This document shows, piece after piece, positions 6,562 to 12,197 of a DNA stretch of 12,233 bases (position 1 is the first letter of the stretch; the number at the start of each line of letters is the position of its first letter). Both the position numbers and the translations under genes were made by a program. The stretch covers positions 1 to 12,233 of the forward strand of contig DATBDZ010000253.1 in assembly GCA_036276235.1 (NCBI GenBank), written 5' to 3'. Under the pieces are notes generated by a model. That model worked only from the letters and a program-made list of their open reading frames with translations. It ran no database searches and was not told the origin of the DNA. The stretch is from JANWHF01 sp036276235. GTDB lineage: Bacteria; Planctomycetota; Phycisphaerae; Tepidisphaerales; Tepidisphaeraceae.

Positions 6562-7074
6562 TTATTTCCCCTTCGCAATGCGACGTAGTAGACACGGCTG
6601 GTGCGACCAGATCAGCTTGGCGCGGCCGGCTTTGATCTCGCCCTCGATCTCCAGCAGGATCGCGCCGCCTTTTTTGAGCGTGATGAAGGTTTCCTTCAGG
6701 CCGGTGAGCATCCATCCGACGAACGTGCTCAGATGCGGCTCATGGCCGACAATCGCAATGGTACTGGTGGATTCGGCGTTCTTTTGCAGCCATTCCAACA
6801 GCTGCGAGAACGGCTTGCGCGGCGATAATGAAGCAATCGTCAGCGGTTTGAGATCGTATTTCGCCCCGACGATTTTAGCGGTCTGCACGGCGCGCGTGAG
6901 CGGGCTGGTCGCGAGAATCGATACATTCGGTGCAATCTTCTTCAATCCGCGCGCCGCTCCGCGCATCTTCTTTTTGCCAGAGCGCGTCAGCGGCCGCAGC
7001 GCGTCCACGCGGCCGGTCTTGGCAAATTCCTGCTGATCCTGGGCAATACCGTGTCGAATAACGAGCAAATGCAT
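6562..7074 (-). CDS. sixA: Phosphohistidine phosphatase SixA
   Basis: A 170-residue single-domain histidine phosphatase of the SixA branch, a cytoplasmic enzyme that removes phosphate from phosphohistidine (in E. coli from the ArcB HPt domain and phosphotransferase components). The family signature RHG is at residues 7-9 with catalytic His8. TSPLTRAVQTA at 56-66 carries the second phosphate-pocket Arg, and the second His is His111 in VGHEPHLS. The length matches the family (about 160 residues). The start at 7074 was chosen because the protein begins MHLLVIRHG, the usual SixA N-terminus; the frame opening at 7146 adds 24 residues with no similarity to the family. It is the first gene of the minus-strand series and diverges from the oxidoreductase gene at 7419. 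Its partner histidine kinase is not in the window. Confidence 0.9.
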   Translation of the reverse strand: MHLLVIRHGIAQDQQEFAKTGRVDALRPLTRSGKKKMRGAARGLKKIAPNVSILATSPLTRAVQTAKIVGAKYDLKPLTIASLSPRKPFSQLLEWLQKNAESTSTIAIVGHEPHLSTFVGWMLTGLKETFITLKKGGAILLEIEGEIKAGRAKLIWSHQPCLLRRIAKGK

Positions 7075-7095
7075 AATCTCTGATTCCCATCGGGA

Positions 7096-7124
7096 GCAAT
7101 AACCGGGAGCACAAGACGCGGCAA
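7096..7124 (-). promoter_or_regulatory. Candidate sixA promoter
   Basis: On the minus strand TTGCCG (7124-7119), a 17-nt spacer and TATTGC (7101-7096) give a plausible but imperfect sigma-70 pair. The predicted start lies about 15 nt before the ATG at 7074. No strong Shine-Dalgarno is visible. Confidence 0.35.
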
Positions 7125-7190
7125 CCAAACGCCACGCTGTCTTCATCGGATCTCAACAGTTCGTTTGCGAGTCTATCATATCGGGGAGAG

Positions 7191-7349
7191 GGTTCAGGGT
7201 TCAGGGTTCAGGGTTCAGGAGGAGAAGGGAACGGACGAAGGCACAAAGGCACGAAGGGAAAATCTTCACGTCCTACCCTTCGTGCCTTCGTGCCTTCGTG
7301 CCTGCGCCTGAACCCTGAACCCTGAACCCTGAACCCTGAACCCCGAACC
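7191..7349. repeat. Inverted tandem-heptamer element (GGTTCAG type), outer arms
   Basis: The left arm is four perfect GGTTCAG units (7191-7218). The right arm is five perfect CTGAACC units plus one CCGAACC (7308-7349). The 89-nt interior holds a second inverted repeat. The right edge is 10 nt from the -35 box of the oxidoreductase gene. Confidence 0.95.
7235..7299. repeat. Inverted tandem-octamer element nested in the GGTTCAG element
   Basis: The left arm is ACGAAGGC, ACAAAGGC, ACGAAGGG (7235-7258). The right arm is CCCTTCGT, GCCTTCGT, GCCTTCGT (7276-7299), with a 17-nt loop. The period here is 8 rather than 7. It is completely enclosed by the outer heptamer arms. Confidence 0.9.
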
Positions 7350-7359
7350 CCCATCCCGC

Positions 7360-7387
7360 TTGCGATCATTCCCCATCCGGCTACACT
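7360..7387 (+). promoter_or_regulatory. Promoter of the oxidoreductase-Rieske operon
   Basis: TTGCGA (7360-7365), a 16-nt spacer and TACACT (7382-7387) form a good pair. The start point would be near 7394, leaving a 25-nt leader with a strong GGAGGA Shine-Dalgarno (7404-7409), 9 nt before the ATG. Confidence 0.6.
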
Positions 7388-7418
7388 TTTTTCAACGCTG
7401 GACGGAGGACACAAAGCA

Positions 7419-8609
7419 ATGGCGAAACCAACCATCAACGTCTGCCTGGTCGGCCAGAAATTCATGGGCCGCACGCATTCCAATGCTTATTTGAAGGCGA
7501 ATAAGTTTTTCGATCTGCCGCTCGTGCCGGTGATGCACACGATCGTCGGCCGCAACAAGGCGGAGCTGGATGAATTCCGCGAACGATGGGGGTGGAAGAA
7601 TGCCGTCACCGATCTGAAGGCCGCGATCACCAATCCGGAGATCGGCCTGGTGGACGTCGGCACTCCCAATAATGTTCATGCCGAGCATGCGATGGCCGCG
7701 CTGGAGGCGGGGAAGCATGTCGCCTGCGAGAAGCCGCTGGCGGGCACGCTTGCCGAAGCGCGGCAGATGCGCGACGCCGCCCGCAAAGCCAAGGGTAAAA
7801 CGTTCGTCTGGTACAACTATCGCCGCGTGCCGGCGGTGGCGCTGGCGCACCAATTTGTACGTGATGGGAAGATCGGTCGCGTTTACCACGTTCGCGCTGC
7901 ATATCTGCAGGATTGGGCGGGGCCGGATGTGCCGCTGATCTGGCGGTTCCAGAAGAGCGTCGCCGGCTCCGGCTCGCACGGCGATCTTAATGCCCACATC
8001 ATCGACATGGCCCGATTCATCACCGGCGATGAGATCAGCGAAGTGAGCGGCGCGATTGCCGAGACGTTTATCAAGCAGCGCAAGATCGTCGAATCCGGCT
8101 CGAAGGGCGGAATCGCCGGGGGCGCATCCGGCGGCGGAGGGATGGGACCCAGCGATGTGGATGATGCCGTCCTGTTCCTGGCGCGCTTCGCAAAAGGCGC
8201 CGTCGCCAGCTTTGAGTCAACTCGGTTTGCAACAGGTAATCAGAACCGCAACAAGATCGAAGTGAACGGCGAAAAGGGCGCCATCCGCTTCGACTTTGAG
8301 GATATGAATTATCTGGACTATTACGACGCCACCGCCCCGCGCAAGCAGCAGGGGTGGACGCGCATCATGGTGACGCACGGCGGCGATCATCCCTATGCCG
8401 CCAATTGGTGGCCCGATGCGCATATCATTGGCTACGAGCACGGCTTCATTAATCAGGCCGCCGACATGATGAGCGTGCTCGCCGGCAAACCGCCGGTGGT
8501 GCCGCTGCCCGATTTTGAGGATGCGTACAAGACGCAGCTCGTACTGGAAGCCGCGATGCAAAGCGCGGAAAAGCGAACGCCGGTGAAGGTGTCGGATCTG
8601 CCGCAGTGA
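7419..8609 (+). CDS. Gfo/Idh/MocA family oxidoreductase
   Basis: A 396-residue NAD(P)-dependent oxidoreductase of the Gfo/Idh/MocA family, whose members oxidise or reduce hydroxyl groups of sugars, inositols and their derivatives. The Rossmann nucleotide-binding loop is VGQKFMG (residues 11-17). The canonical EKPL is at 104-107 and the catalytic-face motif GDLNAHIID at 188-196 has Asp189 and His193. A glycine-rich insertion (about 229-243) lies in the C-terminal sheet domain; its role is unclear. No signal peptide is present, unlike many planctomycete relatives that carry a Tat signal, so it should be cytoplasmic. A strong Shine-Dalgarno fixes the start. It is followed after 9 nt by a Rieske protein, and a 3-keto-glycoside hydrolase-type gene lies nearby on the other strand, so C3 oxidation of a glycoside is a reasonable guess. 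The substrate cannot be read from sequence. Confidence 0.92.
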   Translation: MAKPTINVCLVGQKFMGRTHSNAYLKANKFFDLPLVPVMHTIVGRNKAELDEFRERWGWKNAVTDLKAAITNPEIGLVDVGTPNNVHAEHAMAALEAGKHVACEKPLAGTLAEARQMRDAARKAKGKTFVWYNYRRVPAVALAHQFVRDGKIGRVYHVRAAYLQDWAGPDVPLIWRFQKSVAGSGSHGDLNAHIIDMARFITGDEISEVSGAIAETFIKQRKIVESGSKGGIAGGASGGGGMGPSDVDDAVLFLARFAKGAVASFESTRFATGNQNRNKIEVNGEKGAIRFDFEDMNYLDYYDATAPRKQQGWTRIMVTHGGDHPYAANWWPDAHIIGYEHGFINQAADMMSVLAGKPPVVPLPDFEDAYKTQLVLEAAMQSAEKRTPVKVSDLPQ

Positions 8610-8618
8610 ATAACCGTC

Positions 8619-8945
8619 ATGCCCTGGACCACCCTCTGTGAACTGGCCGAACTACAGGAAGGCCGCGGCAAATACGTCGAGATCGGCGGTTTCCAACTGG
8701 GCGTGTTCCTCGACAAGGGCCAGGTCTACGTCACCGACAACACCTGCCCCCACACCGGCGGCAATCTCGCCGAGGGAGACATCGTCGAAGGCTGCATCAT
8801 CTGCCCCTGGCATAACTGGCCGTTCCATTTGAACAACGGCCAACTCCGCGGCTCGCCCGGCGTTGCCATCTCCACCTATCGGATGCGCATTGTCGAGCCG
8901 CCGGACAGGCCCAAATTGGTGCAGGCGGAATTGCCGATATTTTGA
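8619..8945 (+). CDS. Small Rieske [2Fe-2S] ferredoxin (NirD-like)
   Basis: A 108-residue single-domain Rieske protein carrying a [2Fe-2S] cluster for electron transfer. The ligands are Cys43 and His45 in CPHTGG and Cys62 and His65 in CPWHNWPF. The domain fills the whole chain, as in NirD and the ferredoxin components of Rieske dioxygenases, without an oxygenase catalytic domain. There is no signal peptide or membrane anchor, so it is probably cytoplasmic. The ATG lies 9 nt after the stop of the oxidoreductase gene with no separate promoter, which indicates co-transcription and probably translational coupling. No oxygenase or ferredoxin reductase gene is seen nearby; whether it exchanges electrons with the oxidoreductase is unknown. 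Confidence 0.9.
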   Translation: MPWTTLCELAELQEGRGKYVEIGGFQLGVFLDKGQVYVTDNTCPHTGGNLAEGDIVEGCIICPWHNWPFHLNNGQLRGSPGVAISTYRMRIVEPPDRPKLVQAELPIF

Positions 8946-8975
8946 TGCGGGGACGTGGGTGTTGAGGACAATCAC
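8946..8975 (-). pseudogene. Possible stump of a VapC-type PIN toxin gene
   Basis: A GTG at 8975 overlaps the stop of the antitoxin-like gene by 4 nt (GTGA), the usual arrangement in vapBC operons. It reads MIVLNTHVPA, which resembles the start of many PIN toxins (MIVLDTHVLLW-like from memory of the family), with the first catalytic Asp replaced by Asn. After ten codons the frame enters the antisense of the Rieske gene and the resemblance is lost. The match is short and may be chance. Confidence 0.3.
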
Positions 8976-9190
8976 TTGTTCATCTCCCAAACGTCAAGGG
9001 GAATCATTGGCTCAAACGGATCGTCGAACCGCTCGACCCCGCCCTTCAATGACAGGCGAACCTCATGAATCGACGCCGATAATACAGGTACTGCGTCGAC
9101 GACGACACGCACATGCTGGCCATCTGCGAAGGGAAGATCCGACAGCACAAGTTTGCCGTCATGAATAATGGCGTCATGTATCTGATGCAT
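8972..9190 (-). CDS. Small antitoxin-like protein (VapB-type), apparently orphan
   Basis: A 72-residue protein, starting MHQIHDAIIHDGKLVLSDLP and ending DPFEPMIPLDVWEMNK. The beta-rich start with DGQHVRVVV and the C-terminal GGVERFDDPFEP block resemble small antitoxin-type proteins found beside PIN toxins in planctomycetes and cyanobacteria, as I remember them; no toxin gene is intact here. If it is an antitoxin, the N-terminal part would form the DNA-binding/dimer sheet and the acidic C-terminal part would wrap the toxin. The start at 9190 was preferred to 9223 because a TACAAT box ends 7 nt before it and no Shine-Dalgarno is visible for either. It lies 55 nt downstream of the DUF1080 gene on the same strand and converges with the Rieske gene, with only 26 nt between the two. 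Confidence 0.6.
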   Translation of the reverse strand: MHQIHDAIIHDGKLVLSDLPFADGQHVRVVVDAVPVLSASIHEVRLSLKGGVERFDDPFEPMIPLDVWEMNK

Positions 9191-9197
9191 TACAAGA

Positions 9198-9203
9198 ATT
9201 GTA
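9198..9203 (-). promoter_or_regulatory. Possible -10 box giving a leaderless antitoxin-like transcript
   Basis: TACAAT on the minus strand ends 7 nt before the ATG at 9190. It is near the -10 consensus, but no clear -35 box is visible at 16-18 nt. Confidence 0.4.
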
Positions 9204-9245
9204 CGCACTCTGAATCGACGCAAAATGCGATCGATTGTCGGGCCG

Positions 9246-9923
9246 TCATTTCGTCGATTCTGCGTGCGACCCTGCCGGCAACTCCCGAATCTTCACATTC
9301 CTGAATTTCACAAACCCCGAATGCCCCTCCGCGCCGTAGGTTTGCAGGCTGATGACGCCTTTGCCGATGAAGGCGGGGTTGGGAGATGGGTCGGTGTAAT
9401 TGACGATCATCTTTCCGTTCAGCTCGACCTCGACGTGCGGGCCGCGGGCGAGGATGCGCATGCTGTTCCATTCGCGCGGCTTGCGGATTTGGTCCTTCTG
9501 ATCGCCGGTGGCGCGCCAGCCGTCGCGATATAGGCCGCCGCAATATTCTCCGATGACGCCGCGGCCGATATTGATCTGGTAGCCGGTCTGCGCCTGCGTG
9601 CCCGGCTGGTTGCGCAGGTAAACGCCGCTGTTGTATTTGCCGTGCTCGTCGAGCAGGAAATCGAGGGAGATTTCAAAGTCCTGGAATTGTTCCTTGGTGT
9701 CGAGCACGCCCGAGCGAGAGGCGTCGCCGTCCTGCGTGCCGACGATGACTCCATCTTCGACGCGCCAAACGGCGCGGCCGACGGGGGTCCAGTCGCTCAG
9801 GTCTTTTCCGTTGAACAGGGAACGCCAAGCGTCGGCCGCGGGCTGCGCGGGTGGATCGGCGGAGAATGTGATAGCCGCGCAGGAAAGCAGCAGGAGTGAC
9901 GCAATGAAGATGAGCGGTCTCAT
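9246..9923 (-). CDS. Exported DUF1080 / 3-keto-disaccharide hydrolase domain protein
   Basis: A 225-residue secreted protein dominated by one DUF1080 domain, a jelly-roll beta-sandwich related to concanavalin-like lectins and annotated as 3-keto-disaccharide hydrolase. Family landmarks are present in order: SLFNGKDLSDW (35-45), WRVEDGVIVG (53-62), DFEISLDFLLDE (82-93), NSGVYLR (98-104), GYQINI (114-119), EWNSMRI (151-157) and VKFRNVKIREL (205-215). The N-terminus MRPLIFIASLLLLSCAAITFSA is a signal peptide. Cleavage may follow FSA, or LLSC may serve as a lipobox, giving a lipoprotein anchored by Cys15. The start at 9923 was chosen over 10052 because the signal peptide begins there. No Shine-Dalgarno is visible, but TATCTT ends 6 nt upstream. 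It probably acts on glycosides in the periplasm; the substrate is unknown. Confidence 0.9.
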   Translation of the reverse strand: MRPLIFIASLLLLSCAAITFSADPPAQPAADAWRSLFNGKDLSDWTPVGRAVWRVEDGVIVGTQDGDASRSGVLDTKEQFQDFEISLDFLLDEHGKYNSGVYLRNQPGTQAQTGYQINIGRGVIGEYCGGLYRDGWRATGDQKDQIRKPREWNSMRILARGPHVEVELNGKMIVNYTDPSPNPAFIGKGVISLQTYGAEGHSGFVKFRNVKIRELPAGSHAESTK

Positions 9924-9929
9924 GATCTG

Positions 9930-9935
9930 AAGATA
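9930..9935 (-). promoter_or_regulatory. Possible -10 box giving a leaderless DUF1080 transcript
   Basis: TATCTT on the minus strand ends 6 nt before the ATG at 9923. No convincing -35 box is seen 16-18 nt further upstream. Confidence 0.35.
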
Positions 9936-10140
9936 CCGGGATAACGTGAGGGCGTTTTTGTGATGCGATAGGAGCGACTTGGAGCCTGTCAACAATAGTG
10001 GTGAGGCCCGGGTGCAACAGGTCGGCGTATGCGCGTACCGGTGCGTCCACATTCGCGGGAAGTGTTTGAGAGCTTTGGCAGTGCTACCGGGGTTCCAAAT
10101 CTCTGAGCGTTTTATACAACCATCGGGCGGCTTCTGCGGC

Positions 10141-10146
10141 TATACT
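10141..10146 (+). promoter_or_regulatory. Candidate -10 box of the LEPR-type gene
   Basis: TATACT is close to the -10 consensus and lies 30 nt before the ATG at 10177. The sequence 16-18 nt upstream is not a good -35. A second AT-rich site, TATACA (10113-10118), is an alternative. Confidence 0.35.
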
Positions 10147-10176
10147 CCGGCCCGTTCTGACGACGACGTGATTCTT

Positions 10177-10788
10177 ATGCAAAACCAATTCATCGAATCG
10201 CTCGAAAGCCGCGTCTTTCTTTCCGCATCGCCCACAACGGTTGCCGCGGACCGCGCTCAACTGGTCAACGATTTTGCAGCGTTTAAGGTCTCGCTCAAAA
10301 CCTGCGCCAAGTACGGCGCAAGCGATACGAAGGCCGTGAACAAGGCCGTCAAGCAATACGGTGCCTTTGGCAAAGGACTGGCGGCGAAATTCAAAGCCGA
10401 CGCCAAAGCGACCGGGAAGATTCTGACGGCGGATTACAAAGTCCTCCTGAAGACCGGCTCGGGTGATGTCGCGCACGTCCTTCGCTCGGTCAGGATTCTG
10501 GCGAAGAAGCCGACCCAGCCGCAAGAGCTGGCGGAGCTCGCGGCGGCGCTGGGCTCGCTCTCCAGCAATGTCGCCGGGACGAAATTCGCCGATGACTGGG
10601 CTGCCGCCAGCGCGCTGGCGGTGGCGGATCTTTCCGCCGCCGCGGCGTTGAATTTATTCGATCCATCGCTGCAATCGGTCGTGACGACGGCGGAAGATCA
10701 CGCCAACGCCTGCTCCGCCGCCGCCAGCACCACTGGCGCGAAGGTGCAGAGCGATCTGACGCAATTCATCGCCGACGCATCGGCGTAA
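10177..10788 (+). CDS. Short exported protein with LEPR-xLL-type N-terminal signal
   Basis: A 203-residue protein whose N-terminus reads MQNQFIESLESRVFLSASPT. The ESLESRVFLSA stretch (residues 7-17) is a variant of the planctomycete LEPR-xLL motif, normally found at the start of very large, repeat-rich extracellular proteins, and thought to act in export or sorting. The remainder is Ala/Lys-rich and predicted mainly helical (about 24-125 with many Lys; 113-203 with many Ala and Asp). It has no recognised domain and a single internal Cys pair region (Cys43, Cys179). The ATG at 10177 is chosen because the motif sits directly after it. Compared with usual LEPR-xLL proteins it is very short. No sugar-binding or adhesion domain can be seen. 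Function unknown; a small surface or extracellular-matrix protein is an inference. Confidence 0.8.
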   Translation: MQNQFIESLESRVFLSASPTTVAADRAQLVNDFAAFKVSLKTCAKYGASDTKAVNKAVKQYGAFGKGLAAKFKADAKATGKILTADYKVLLKTGSGDVAHVLRSVRILAKKPTQPQELAELAAALGSLSSNVAGTKFADDWAAASALAVADLSAAAALNLFDPSLQSVVTTAEDHANACSAAASTTGAKVQSDLTQFIADASA

Positions 10789-10860
10789 GCGTCGGTCGTG
10801 CAGCCGCCGGTCGCCCTGTGAAAACGCGGCCACAATTCGCAAAGGCGATGGCAAGAAACC

Positions 10861-11026
10861 GTCATGCTGAGGTACTCCGAAGCATATGGCCCGGGAGAAT
10901 AAGTTGTCAGTTGCCAGTTGTCAGTAAAGGCAAAATGCACATGGGTTGGCATGTACTAGCAACTGACAACTAGCAACTAGCAACTAATCCTTCCCCGATG
11001 GATGCTTCGAAGTATCTCAGCATGAG
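10861..11026. repeat. Palindromic repeat, GTACTC family, copy 3 (interrupted)
   Basis: The left arm 10861-10890 matches the 30-nt arm of copy 2 except for one change (CATATGG for CATCTGG). The right arm 11000-11025 is diverged (GATGCTTCGAAGTATCTCAG) but clearly its partner. Instead of a 10-15-nt loop, about 110 nt lie between, including a heptamer inverted repeat at 10904-10986. Confidence 0.85.
10904..10986. repeat. Inverted tandem-heptamer element (TTGTCAG type) inside copy 3
   Basis: The left arm is TTGTCAG, TTGCCAG, TTGTCAG (10904-10924). The right arm is CTAGCAA, CTGACAA, CTAGCAA, CTAGCAA, CTA (10956-10986), with a 31-nt loop. It has the same architecture as the elements at 7191 and 6487 but a different unit sequence. 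Confidence 0.9.
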
Positions 11027-11059
11027 GGTCTTTGTATCTCGTAAACCTTGAGCGTTGAA

Positions 11060-12094
11060 TTATCGCTCAGCCCCCTTCTCCACAAACTTGTACGCCGGCT
11101 TCATCATCTGCGACGCATAGAAGATGTTGCGAATTGGATCCCACCCGTACGTCGCCCATTGACCGTATTTCATGACCTTGATCTGTGGGGCCGGCGGCGC
11201 CGCCAGAGTCCAGGTTTTGCCGGCGTCCTTACTTTCATAAAGCCCATCGGGACAGGCGACAATCATTTGCGACTCATCCGCGCCGAACATCGGGCCCAGA
11301 GCCGCCCCTTTGGGGAGGGCGGCGGCAACACTCCATGTCGCGCCTTTGTCCTTACTGATGAGCAATCCATTTTCGCCCAGCCAATAGCCGACGTCTTTGA
11401 ATAGCACCATCACCGGCGCGGCGAGCTTTTGATCGCTGGCATTGGCCCAGGTTTGGCCGCCGTCGGTGCTGCGGACCAAGCCTTCGGTTTTGGAAAATGA
11501 CATAAGCGTCTTGGCATCGATAAGCCCGGCGGCGGAATAGCCCGTCCCCAGCGTCTTCCATTGCTGGCCGGCATCGGTGCTGTAGAGCAGCTTGCCGCCG
11601 CTTTCGTGGCCCAGGGCGAGCAGCGCCTTTCCCGTGTCGCTCCAATCGACCGCGCCATAATCGAGATGGCTGGTTTTGGATGGCGTCCAGGTCTTGCCGG
11701 CGTCGGCGCTGTAGGCGCTGGAGCCGTAGATAGTGAAGCACATGAGCCGCCCGCCGCCCGGATCGATGTTCAGGCCCCAGCCGGTTTCGAAACGGCCGCT
11801 GACGGATTTGCCGGAAATCAGAGTAAACGTCTTTCCCTGATCAGTGCTTTTACAAATCCCGATGTTGTTGGCCAGCATGTAAACATCGCCGTTCGTGCGA
11901 TCGACGGAAATGCCGGCGGTCATCGTGGTGTATTTGTCGTTGGATTTGGGGCGATCCTTCTCCAGGTCGGCGAGGACTGAGTCGGAGATGCTGATCCATT
12001 CCCCGGCCGGCGGTGCGGGGGCGTCGGCTTTGCAAACAGAGGCGGTTACGCAGATCGCTAGGACAATAGTCCGTGCAACGCGGCATGGATTCAT
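11060..12094 (-). CDS. Exported six-Asp-box beta-propeller protein (sialidase/BNR-like fold)
   Basis: A 344-residue secreted protein with a signal peptide (MNPCRVARTIVLAICVTASVCKA, cleavage near residue 23). It has six Asp-box motifs of the S-x-D-x-G-x-T-W type: STDQGKTF (83-90), SADAGKTW (129-136), STDAGQQW (172-179), STDGGQTW (209-216), SKDKGATW (247-254), SKDAGKTW (288-295). Spacing of roughly 35-45 residues is that of successive propeller blades, so a six- or seven-bladed beta-propeller is expected, as in sialidases and VPS10/YCF48-like proteins. The catalytic Arg triad and FRIP motif of true sialidases are not seen, so enzymatic activity should not be assumed. A strong Shine-Dalgarno GGAAGGA (12106-12100) lies 5 nt before the ATG at 12094 and decides the start over the frame opening at 12172. 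Confidence 0.85.
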   Translation of the reverse strand: MNPCRVARTIVLAICVTASVCKADAPAPPAGEWISISDSVLADLEKDRPKSNDKYTTMTAGISVDRTNGDVYMLANNIGICKSTDQGKTFTLISGKSVSGRFETGWGLNIDPGGGRLMCFTIYGSSAYSADAGKTWTPSKTSHLDYGAVDWSDTGKALLALGHESGGKLLYSTDAGQQWKTLGTGYSAAGLIDAKTLMSFSKTEGLVRSTDGGQTWANASDQKLAAPVMVLFKDVGYWLGENGLLISKDKGATWSVAAALPKGAALGPMFGADESQMIVACPDGLYESKDAGKTWTLAAPPAPQIKVMKYGQWATYGWDPIRNIFYASQMMKPAYKFVEKGAER

Positions 12095-12197
12095 CGTCTT
12101 CCTTCCTATCGAATTCGCCAGGTGAGAATCCCAAGCATTGTCAGGCTGCCCCGTCGCGCGGCTTGAGCGCACCAGCGGAGCATGAAAGGCGTCTTCT

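Larger units (their letters stand above)
7075..7418. other. Intergenic region between divergent sixA and oxidoreductase genes
   Basis: This 344-nt stretch holds no gene. It contains candidate promoters for both flanking genes and, between them, a nested repeat: a heptamer inverted repeat enclosing an octamer inverted repeat. Nothing else is recognised in it. Confidence 0.8.

Noticed and set aside
7191..7349. CRISPR array or telomere
   Set aside because: The units are 7-8 nt in direct contact without unique spacers, and the arms are inverted. The telomere-like look of GGTTCAG is a coincidence in an internal region.
8652..8990. 112-residue minus-strand frame beginning at 8990
   Set aside because: It is antisense to the Rieske gene, which has all four cluster ligands. 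Only its first codons (8946-8975) were kept, as a possible toxin stump.
11049..11069. Hairpin TGAGCG/CGCTCA as terminator of the propeller gene
   Set aside because: The stem is only 6 bp, the stop codon is in the loop and no clear U-run follows.
11060..12094. Calling the propeller protein a sialidase
   Set aside because: Asp-boxes show the fold only; the catalytic Arg residues and FRIP motif of sialidases are not visible.
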